Shown: piece after piece, positions 15,506 to 21,580 of the stretch
Numbering within the stretch: the first letter of the stretch is position 1
Layout: the number at the start of each line of letters is the position of its first letter
Source of the DNA: Bacteroidales bacterium
GTDB taxonomy: Bacteria; Bacteroidota; Bacteroidia; Bacteroidales; WCHB1-69
Direction of reading: 5' to 3'
Length of the DNA stretch: 34,018 nucleotides
Assembly (NCBI GenBank): GCA_031272025.1
Contig: JAISUP010000081.1
Location: forward strand, 1-34,018
The notes under the pieces: generated by a model
Database searches by the model: none
The model's input: the letters and a program-made list of their open reading frames with translations, nothing else
Told to the model about the DNA's origin: nothing
Position numbers and translations under genes: made by a program

Positions 15506-16726
15506 TTATTTTGCTTCTAATCGGGCTATTTCTTTTTTCAAAGATAGGGGAAGGTTTTCTATTTGATGGTGACATTGCATTTCTTTGGAATACATTCTGC
15601 CGATACAATAGTTAGAGTGTTTGCAGTTGCATCGTTCCTGCCCTTCACGTATATGATTGACAAAAGCAGGATCGTGCAGGAGTGCTCTTCCCATTTGCAC
15701 GGCTTCAAAACCACTATTGAGTACGGTTTCCATTTTTTCGCGGGAGAGTAAGCCTCCTACATATATCAGAGGCATTTGTAACTGTTCTCTAAAATAAAGC
15801 GCATCTTTTAAGAAATAGGTTTCTTCAAATGGCATGGGGGGAATAATAAGCCTCCCCGCGAGGCGAATACCGGCTTTGAGCCACCAAAAGTGTTTGAAAT
15901 CCATGTAGTGTGCAAGCGTTTTATAGGGCATGCAACCGCGCATCACGGTCATTGGGGCTTTGCTCACGAACCCGGCAGTAAGCACAAGCGCGTGGGCACC
16001 TATGGATTGCAATTCTTTTGCTACAGTAAGACAATCTTCCATTTCGAGACCACCTTTGAAGCCGTCATACATGTTTGTTTTCACTACGACTCCGAGGTCG
16101 CTACCGGCGGCTTTTAACACCTCTTCCATTGCCATTTGCATGAAACGCATCCTGTTTCTTAATGTTCCCCCAAACTCGTCTGTTCGGCGGTTGGTATAAG
16201 GCGAGAGAAACTGACTAATTAAATAGCCATGTCCCGCGTGAATTTCCACACAGTCGAAACCGGCTTGCCGGGAGAGACTCACGGCTTTCCCAAAATCTTG
16301 AGACATTTGTTTGATCTCGGCTTTCGACAAAGCCCTATGAAACGTGGGCGAGTAGAGATTAAATCCCCCAGAGGCACCTACCGGCAATTGCCCACAAGTA
16401 GATCTATGGGTCATGTTTCCACAGTGTCCCAATTGGATCGAGGCTTTCGCCCCGGCAGCGTGAATAGCGGTGGTTAGTTCGCGCAAAGCCGGCACGACAT
16501 CTTCTCGCATCCAGAGTTGCCCGTCAAACGACAACCCTGACCTGTTCACAGAAGCATAAGCAAGGGTAGTCATTCCCACCCCTCCCTTTGACACACTAAC
16601 ATGATAATTAAACAATGCCGGGGACGGGTTATGGTGTGTTGCCATATTCTCGAATGCCGCCGAACGAATGGTACGATTGCGCAATGTTACCGGACCAATT
16701 TTGCATGGAGTAAAAATAACAGACAT
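15506..16726 (-). CDS. NADH:flavin oxidoreductase, Old Yellow Enzyme family
   Basis: An FMN-dependent TIM-barrel ene-reductase of 406 residues from ATG 16726. Seen: FTPCKIGPVTLRNRTIRSA at the N-terminus, ASIQLGHCG, the active-site region CVEIHAGHGYLISQFLSPYTNRR (about 170-190) with EFGGTLRNRMRF, VVKTNM, and the phosphate-binding end YVGGLLSREKMETVLNSGFEAVQMGRALL. The C-terminus has a Cys-rich tail (CNCKHSNYCIGRMY), recalling the cluster motif of the longer dienoyl-CoA reductase branch, though the FAD/NADH domains are absent. The track start (TTG 16753) lies inside the promoter -7 box, so ATG 16726 is used. It is the first gene of the OYE-HAD-FecCD unit. Confidence 0.9.
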   Translation of the reverse strand: MSVIFTPCKIGPVTLRNRTIRSAAFENMATHHNPSPALFNYHVSVSKGGVGMTTLAYASVNRSGLSFDGQLWMREDVVPALRELTTAIHAAGAKASIQLGHCGNMTHRSTCGQLPVGASGGFNLYSPTFHRALSKAEIKQMSQDFGKAVSLSRQAGFDCVEIHAGHGYLISQFLSPYTNRRTDEFGGTLRNRMRFMQMAMEEVLKAAGSDLGVVVKTNMYDGFKGGLEMEDCLTVAKELQSIGAHALVLTAGFVSKAPMTVMRGCMPYKTLAHYMDFKHFWWLKAGIRLAGRLIIPPMPFEETYFLKDALYFREQLQMPLIYVGGLLSREKMETVLNSGFEAVQMGRALLHDPAFVNHIREGQERCNCKHSNYCIGRMYSKEMQCHHQIENLPLSLKKEIARLEAK

Positions 16727-16750
16727 GTACTTTTCTTTTTTATCAAAGTG

Positions 16751-16781
16751 CAAAAATACATGAAAATATTCAATTGAGCAA
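16751..16781 (-). promoter_or_regulatory. Promoter of the OYE-HAD-FecCD operon
   Basis: On the minus strand TTG (16781-16779), a 20-nt spacer and TATTTTTG (16758-16751) fit the -33/-7 consensus. The ATG at 16726 follows after about 24 nt. Confidence 0.7.
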
Positions 16782-16843
16782 CATTTTCAATAATAAAATG
16801 AGACAGCCTCAGCGACATAACACGCGAGAATTTGTTTTTCATT

Positions 16844-17200
16844 TCATACAAGATTTTTCTTATTCCCGTGGTTTCCCCGCGAAGTTAAAACTATTTCTTT
16901 ATGTTGCAATGCCCAATCGATTAATCCTTGAATGTGAGGAATTAATGATTTTCCGGTTTCGGTCAGCGAATATTCCACTCGCGGCGGGATTTCGGCATAA
17001 ATTTTACGCTGTATCAAGCCGTCCGCTTCCAAAGTGCGCAAAGTAACTGTCTGCATTTTTTGCGAGATGTCAGGAATATCGCGACCAAGTTCTCCGAAAC
17101 GCATCACGCCTTTCTCGTTCAGTGTCCAAAGCATTAGAATTGACCATTTATCGCCGAAACGGTCTAAGATATCTCGGATGGGACAAAAATTTTTTTCCAT
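16844..17200 (-). CDS. HxlR-family winged-helix transcriptional regulator
   Basis: A 118-residue DNA-binding regulator of the HxlR type. The N-terminus has the characteristic Cys (NFCPIRDILDRFGDKWSILMLW, Cys6), which in some members senses thiols or electrophiles. The recognition region RFGELGRDIPDISQKMQTVTLRTLEADGLI (about 34-63) and the wing PPRVEYSLTETGKSL (about 72-86) match the family. It is divergent from the DJ-1/PfpI gene with 183 nt between, and that gap holds a 15-bp palindrome, so it probably controls that neighbour and itself. The last about 15 residues are basic and variable. Confidence 0.93.
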   Translation of the reverse strand: MEKNFCPIRDILDRFGDKWSILMLWTLNEKGVMRFGELGRDIPDISQKMQTVTLRTLEADGLIQRKIYAEIPPRVEYSLTETGKSLIPHIQGLIDWALQHKEIVLTSRGNHGNKKNLV

Positions 17201-17246
17201 AAGTTTAAAATTTTATTTCATTGACATTTAATAATAATAACCTGAC

Positions 17247-17261
17247 AGTAAGTATCTTACT
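17247..17261. promoter_or_regulatory. Putative HxlR operator palindrome
   Basis: AGTAAG-TAT-CTTACT is a 6-bp inverted repeat with a 3-bp centre in the intergenic region between the divergent hxlR and DJ-1 genes. It lies 13 nt upstream of the -33 TTG of the DJ-1 promoter and 46 nt from the hxlR start. Palindromes with TTAC-type arms are plausible for this regulator family. Binding is inferred. Confidence 0.5.
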
Positions 17262-17274
17262 TCTTCGTGCCTAC

Positions 17275-17305
17275 TTGTTTTTTATTGATGAATATTATAT
17301 TTTTG
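17275..17305 (+). promoter_or_regulatory. Promoter of the DJ-1/PfpI gene
   Basis: TTG (17275-17277), a 20-nt spacer and TATTTTTG (17298-17305) followed by CAG give a full -33/-7 pair. The leader to ATG 17384 is about 70 nt. Confidence 0.7.
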
Positions 17306-17383
17306 CAGCGCATTATTTTCTTATGATTACCATGCAAAAGTAAGTAATTTTTATTTTATAAACCAAATTAAAAAAAAGTTATT

Positions 17384-17911
17384 ATGGCAAAAAAAGTTGC
17401 AGTTCTAGCAGTAAATCCGGTAAACGGATTAGGGTTGTTCCAATATTTGGAACCGTTTTTTGAAAGCGGCATTGCTTTCAAAGTCTTTGCTGTCGCGGAA
17501 ACCATGCGCATAAAAAGCAATTCGGGCGTTTTTCTGCAAGCAGATGATGTAATCGCCAACCTGAAAGGCAAGGAAGGTGATTTTGACGCGCTCGTGTTTG
17601 CTTGCGGCGATGCGATGCCGAAATTCTCCGAAAATGCCGCGAAACCTGAATATCAGGATTTGTTGGCAATACTGAAAGCCTTTGGCGACAAAGGGAAAAT
17701 TATTGCCGGGCATTGCGTTGGCGGTCTGCTGTTCGACATCACGGGCATCGCCTCCGGCAGGCGGTTGGCTTTGCACCCGTTTGTGAAAAACGCGGTAAAA
17801 AGCACGATGGGCACTGATGAAGCGTTTGTCGTTGATGGCAATATCTACACTGCTCAAACGGAAAAAACGCAAAATCTGTTGATTCCCGAATTATTGAAAG
17901 TACTGAAATGA
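17384..17911 (+). CDS. DJ-1/PfpI-family protein
   Basis: A 175-residue single-domain protein of the DJ-1/PfpI fold. The nucleophile elbow is IIAGHCVGGLLF with Cys111, and VFACGDAMPKF (71-81) precedes it, as in oxidative or carbonyl-stress members of the family; glyoxalase, deglycase or chaperone roles are all reported in relatives, so no reaction is assigned. It is divergent from an HxlR regulator. Leucine codons differ from those of the neighbours: I count about seven CTG among eighteen Leu codons, against none of twelve in coaD just downstream, which suggests recent acquisition. No hairpin terminator directly follows; the nearest is at 18061. Confidence 0.85.
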   Translation: MAKKVAVLAVNPVNGLGLFQYLEPFFESGIAFKVFAVAETMRIKSNSGVFLQADDVIANLKGKEGDFDALVFACGDAMPKFSENAAKPEYQDLLAILKAFGDKGKIIAGHCVGGLLFDITGIASGRRLALHPFVKNAVKSTMGTDEAFVVDGNIYTAQTEKTQNLLIPELLKVLK

Positions 17912-18060
17912 TGTGCGTGATCGTGTCATTGGCTAGTGTTGTGGCAACGATAGGGCAGATATCGAATGTCTTTATTACTTCTTGTTTTGCCGGTCGACAC
18001 GCTGCAATTACCAATTGCTGATTAAAATTAAAAAAGAAATTAAAATCAAAATTAAAAAAG

Positions 18061-18098
18061 AAACAGGCAAAAAGTTTTTATCTTTTGCCTGTTTTCTA
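18061..18098. terminator. Strong hairpin terminator upstream of coaD
   Basis: AAACAGGCAAAA (18061-18072) pairs perfectly with TTTTGCCTGTTT (18083-18094), followed by TCTATTATT. The A-tract on the left also permits function in the opposite direction. It lies about 150 nt after the DJ-1 gene and insulates coaD. Confidence 0.8.
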
Positions 18099-18107
18099 TT
18101 ATTATCA

Positions 18108-18165
18108 GAGGCTGTATCAAAAGTAGAAAAACTGCGTCATTCAGGCGAAAGCCGCCCCCCCCCCC
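18108..18165. mobile_element. Possible solitary IS end with poly-C tract
   Basis: GAGGCTGTATCAAAAG (18108-18123) resembles the terminal inverted repeats of some insertion sequences and partly matches the motif at 1835. It is followed by a run of eleven C at 18155-18165. No transposase is present. Resemblance is from memory, so confidence is low. Confidence 0.25.
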
Positions 18166-18209
18166 TTCTAATCGTTAATTTGTACACAACAAAAATCCGA
18201 AGAATTTTG

Positions 18210-18217
18210 TATCTTTG
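18210..18217 (+). promoter_or_regulatory. -7 box of coaD
   Basis: TATCTTTG followed by CAC, 31 nt before the coaD ATG. No TTG at canonical -33 spacing. Confidence 0.7.
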
Positions 18218-18248
18218 CACTAATTTTTATTGACAAACATGAATATAA

Positions 18249-18707
18249 ATGAGAACAGCCATTTTTCCCGGTAGTTTTGACCCGTTAACCCAAGGACACG
18301 TGGATATTATTTCCCGTGCATCCAATATGTTCGATAAAGTTTACGCGGCAATAGGGTGCAACAGCCAAAAAAAACCACTCTTTCCTTTGGAAAAACGGCA
18401 GGCATGGTTGCAAACCGTTTTTGCCCAAAACCCAAGCGTGGAAATTGTTACCTACGAAGGACTAACTGCCGATTTTTGTAAAAGAAACAATATTCACGTC
18501 ATTGTTAGAGGTATAAGAAATGGGAAAGACTTTGAATACGAGCAACAAATGGCAATGGCAAATCGCGTGATATGTCCAGATATAGATACCATCTTTTTAG
18601 TTGCCTCGCCCGCCTTAGCGCATGTATCTTCCGAATTGGTACGAGAAATTTACCGGTTGGGAGGCAACTATGATCTTTTCTTACCCAAAGAAATCGCGAA
18701 CTTATGA
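18249..18707 (+). CDS. coaD: Pantetheine-phosphate adenylyltransferase
   Basis: CoaD makes dephospho-CoA from 4'-phosphopantetheine and ATP. The 152-residue protein has the nucleotidyltransferase motif FPGSFDPLTQGHVDI (6-20, T/HxGH type TQGH), VRGIRNGKDFEYEQQMAMANR (about 88-108) and the C-terminal VSSELVREI (ISSSxVR equivalent). The length is typical (about 150-165). ATG 18249 is the start; an upstream ATG at 18239 is out of frame. It overlaps the next gene by 4 nt (ATGA), implying co-translation with the thioredoxin-fold protein. Confidence 0.97.
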   Translation: MRTAIFPGSFDPLTQGHVDIISRASNMFDKVYAAIGCNSQKKPLFPLEKRQAWLQTVFAQNPSVEIVTYEGLTADFCKRNNIHVIVRGIRNGKDFEYEQQMAMANRVICPDIDTIFLVASPALAHVSSELVREIYRLGGNYDLFLPKEIANL

Positions 18708-20164
18708 TAAAAAAATGTATTCTTTTCTTTTACATGCTTTCTTGTTTGGCAGGTACTACGTTGCCCGCGTGGGGACAAAGTTCGCTCATGCCCAAAGAAA
18801 TCGTGATAGAGGGATATACTTCACTACCGCCTGGAGAAGAAGTGCGTCTTGTGGCTTTTAAAGATTTGCTCACTTACACCCCATTTGTCGCCGACAAAGA
18901 CAGGATAGATAAAAACGGACACTTTAAACTAACCTATGCCTCACCTCAAATTACCGTGATACAATTAGCCATAAGAACCTCAAAAGCAGAAATGATTGTT
19001 GCACCCGGTTGGACTTATTTTCTTGACGTTGAAATGGATAAAAACGCTTTCGACTTATTAGACCCCTCCGCGGTTGGAGCATTTCTACAAGTACGTCCCC
19101 GACAAAAAGATACGCTTGATCTCAACTATAAGATAAACCGCTTTAACTATTACCTGGAAAATGCATGCCAATATTTTATCCCGAACATGCTATATCAAAA
19201 CAATAAAGACCGGCACGATAGCCTCATGCTTCTATTGAGAAAGCACTTTCCCGTGAGAAAAGAACCTGCCAACTTTTATCAATCCTATATGTATTACGCC
19301 GCGGGCGCCATTGATTTGCCTTTTTATCATAAAAAAGCAGATACGATTTATTCCCTTTATTTTGACAACGATAACATTTTGTACAACAATCCTGCTTACA
19401 TGACCTTATTTAAAGAATTTTACGGGAATTATTTTAGTTCTACCTCTATTTCAAAAAACGCGCTAAACGAATACATTAACATTAAACCAAACTATAGAGA
19501 ACTCTTTAACGAAATTGGACGAAACCCGATATTCGTGAACGAGCGTGTGCGCGAGTTGGCAATTATTCTAAACTTATGGCAAAGTTACGGCAAAAAAGAA
19601 TTTTTTATCCCCCATATCGAAATCATACTCAACTACATCAAAGAAAATACACATTTTGAAGAACATAAAGTGATTGTTGAAGATGTATTGTCGCTGATTT
19701 TGGCAAAAAACGAACAATATGTCATGGATAGTATATTATTTACATCGCCTGACGAAGAAAAGAAAACATTGCAAGATTGTCGCGGGAAATGGATTTACGT
19801 GCAATTTTACAATTTAAATTGTACGGATTGTATTCGAGAGATGCTAATAATTAAAGAATTACAAGAAAAATATAAAGACACATTGTTATTTGTCAGTATC
19901 TCGTTAGATTTTAATTTTGAAGATTTTGCTATTTTTTACAAGACCCAATGTCATTTGTTCCCGTGGCAGTTTCTGCATTTTAATCAACAATACATGTGGC
20001 TTGACATCTTAGGCGTCAACACGTTGCCGGATGCATTACTGATATCGCCTTCGGGGAAACTCAACGACAGGTTACCTCCACCGCCATCCGAAGGACTGTC
20101 GGAATATTTGCTGCATCGTTTTTTTAAACCGGAAGATAAAAAAGGATATAAAATAAACCGATAA
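18704..20164 (+). CDS. Secreted thioredoxin-fold protein (TlpA-like, Bacteroidota type)
   Basis: A 486-residue exported protein. Residues 1-25 form a signal peptide (FFYMLSCLAGTTLPAWGQ); a short Cys near residue 15 may or may not make it a lipoprotein. The N-terminal part (about 30-110) resembles the beta-rich DUF4369-like domain often found before thioredoxin domains in this phylum; the middle (about 120-350) is helical. The C-terminal thioredoxin domain (about 345-475) carries the redox motif NLNCTDCIREM with Cys373 and Cys376, and a late TLPDALLISPSG segment containing the cis-Pro. It probably reduces or isomerises periplasmic disulfides; the target is unknown. It starts inside the end of coaD. 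Confidence 0.82.
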   Translation: MIKKCILFFYMLSCLAGTTLPAWGQSSLMPKEIVIEGYTSLPPGEEVRLVAFKDLLTYTPFVADKDRIDKNGHFKLTYASPQITVIQLAIRTSKAEMIVAPGWTYFLDVEMDKNAFDLLDPSAVGAFLQVRPRQKDTLDLNYKINRFNYYLENACQYFIPNMLYQNNKDRHDSLMLLLRKHFPVRKEPANFYQSYMYYAAGAIDLPFYHKKADTIYSLYFDNDNILYNNPAYMTLFKEFYGNYFSSTSISKNALNEYINIKPNYRELFNEIGRNPIFVNERVRELAIILNLWQSYGKKEFFIPHIEIILNYIKENTHFEEHKVIVEDVLSLILAKNEQYVMDSILFTSPDEEKKTLQDCRGKWIYVQFYNLNCTDCIREMLIIKELQEKYKDTLLFVSISLDFNFEDFAIFYKTQCHLFPWQFLHFNQQYMWLDILGVNTLPDALLISPSGKLNDRLPPPPSEGLSEYLLHRFFKPEDKKGYKINR

Positions 20165-20193
20165 TCATGAAAACACAAATCAAAAAAAAATTG

Positions 20194-20201
20194 TATTTTC
20201 G
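20194..20201 (+). promoter_or_regulatory. Variant -7 box (TATTTTCG) of the VOR genes
   Basis: TATTTTCG, 54 nt before the ferredoxin start, matches TAnnTTTG except for a C at the seventh base. The same TTCG ending occurs before bamA and gpmA. Confidence 0.4.
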
Positions 20202-20255
20202 TAGTTCCATTTTTATAACAGAAACATTTTTGTAACACCTTAATTCATAAATAAT

Positions 20256-20477
20256 ATGGCAGTAAAAGGAACGTTGGTAATCAACAAAGAAAAGTGCAAA
20301 GGTTGTGCGGTATGCACGACAGGTTGCCCGCAAAACGTGATAGCTCTCTCGAAAAACGTGAATAGCAAGGGCTATAATTATCTGGAAATGACAAACGAGG
20401 ATGCGTGCATCGGTTGTGCGAATTGTGCGATATTATGTCCCGATGGCGTGTTGGAAGTATATAGAGTGAAATTGTAA
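20256..20477 (+). CDS. 2x[4Fe-4S] ferredoxin subunit of a 2-oxoacid:ferredoxin oxidoreductase
   Basis: A 73-residue ferredoxin-like protein with two complete cluster motifs, CKGCAVCTTGCP (Cys 14, 17, 20, 24) and CIGCANCAILCP (Cys 51, 54, 57, 61). It lies 10 nt before the alpha subunit gene of a VOR/KOR complex, so it is the delta (ferredoxin-like) subunit that passes electrons from the thiamine-pyrophosphate site to free ferredoxin. The fusion or order with the other subunits is as in Bacteroidales for these first two genes only. Confidence 0.92.
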   Translation: MAVKGTLVINKEKCKGCAVCTTGCPQNVIALSKNVNSKGYNYLEMTNEDACIGCANCAILCPDGVLEVYRVKL

Positions 20478-20487
20478 AAAAGTGAAT

Positions 20488-21564
20488 ATGAAAGAGTTAA
20501 GATTAATGAAAGGCAATGAGGCGATAGCCGAAGGAGCAATTCGCTGTGGCGTGGACGGTTATTTTGGCTACCCAATTACCCCACAATCGGAAGTATTGGA
20601 ATACTTAATGGCAGAAAAGCCCCACGAGAAAACCGGTATGGTAGTGGTGCAAGCCGAAAGTGAAGTCGCCTCTATTAATATGGTATACGGGGGTGCCGCG
20701 TTAGGGAAGCGAGTAATGACCTCGTCCTCCAGTCCGGGGGTAAGTCTCATGCAAGAGGGTATCTCCTACATCGCGGGTGCCGAATTACCCGCGTTGGTCG
20801 TGAACGTGGTTCGCGGCGGTCCGGGATTAGGAACCATACAACCTTCGCAAGCCGACTATTTCCAGACCGTGAAAGGAGGTGGGCATGGGGACTACAAACT
20901 CATCACGCTCGCGCCTGCATCGGTACAAGAAATGTACGATTTTGTAGAACTTGCCTTCACCCTTGCCTTCAAATACCGCAATCCTGCCATGATCTTGTCT
21001 GACGGTATCATCGGACAAGTTATGGAAAAAGTGGAAATAGGCGACTATCAGCCCCGTTGGACTAACGAATACATCGCGGAACATTTCCCATGGGCACTTA
21101 CCGGAGCCGAAAATCGCCCGCACAATATCGTTACCTCGTTAGAATTGGATGCCGCTAAGCAAGAACAAGTAAACCTGCGTTTGCAGGCTAAATATCGCGA
21201 ATGCGAGGCAAACGAAGTTCGATACGAAGCCATCAAATGCGAAGATGCGGATTACCTCATCGTTGCTTACGGGTCCTCGGCACGCATTAGCCTCAAAGCC
21301 GTGCAACTCGCCAGAGAAAGTGGTATCAAAGTCGGGTTGTTGCGTCCCATTACTTTATGGCCATTCCCTTCTAAAATCATTAACGAACTCGGCAAAAAAG
21401 TAAAAGGTATCCTGACCGTAGAAATGAGCGCGGGACAAATGGTCGAAGACGTTAAATTATCCGTGAAATGTAGTGTCCCCGTAGAACATTACGGGCGATT
21501 TGGCGGCATTATTCCTTCACCAAATGAAATCGTTGAAATTATTAAAGAAAGATTGATAAAATAA
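20488..21564 (+). CDS. vorB: 2-oxoacid:ferredoxin oxidoreductase alpha subunit (VorB/KorA)
   Basis: A 358-residue (from ATG 20488) alpha subunit of a 2-oxoisovalerate or 2-oxoglutarate:ferredoxin oxidoreductase. Seen: GNEAIAEGAIRCGVDGYFGYPITPQSE (domain I start), ESEVASINMVYGGAALGKRVMTSSSSPGVSLMQEGISY, VVRGGPGLGTIQPSQADY, and domain II with YLIVAYGSSARIS and GLLRPITLWPFP. The track uses GTG 20482; ATG 20488 fits relatives better. Normally the TPP-binding (beta) and gamma genes follow at once. Here the next gene (bamA) points the other way after 16 nt, so those subunits are absent from this locus. VOR versus KOR specificity cannot be settled from sequence alone. Confidence 0.92.
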   Translation: MKELRLMKGNEAIAEGAIRCGVDGYFGYPITPQSEVLEYLMAEKPHEKTGMVVVQAESEVASINMVYGGAALGKRVMTSSSSPGVSLMQEGISYIAGAELPALVVNVVRGGPGLGTIQPSQADYFQTVKGGGHGDYKLITLAPASVQEMYDFVELAFTLAFKYRNPAMILSDGIIGQVMEKVEIGDYQPRWTNEYIAEHFPWALTGAENRPHNIVTSLELDAAKQEQVNLRLQAKYRECEANEVRYEAIKCEDADYLIVAYGSSARISLKAVQLARESGIKVGLLRPITLWPFPSKIINELGKKVKGILTVEMSAGQMVEDVKLSVKCSVPVEHYGRFGGIIPSPNEIVEIIKERLIK

Positions 21565-21580
21565 AAATCAAATTAACCCC

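Larger units (their letters stand above)
17912..18248. other. Intergenic region with terminator, IS-end-like motif and C tract
   Basis: This 337-nt gap contains no convincing gene. Both strands show a short open frame around 17912-18020 (for example minus 17739-18014) without recognisable domains. It then carries A-rich repeats of AAATTAAAA type (18023-18060), a strong terminator, an IS-end-like motif, a run of eleven C and the coaD promoter. Confidence 0.6.

Noticed and set aside
17429-18014. Minus-strand ORFs opposite the DJ-1 gene (147, 62 and 91 aa)
   Set aside because: They are mostly antisense shadows of the DJ-1 gene, with no recognisable motifs.
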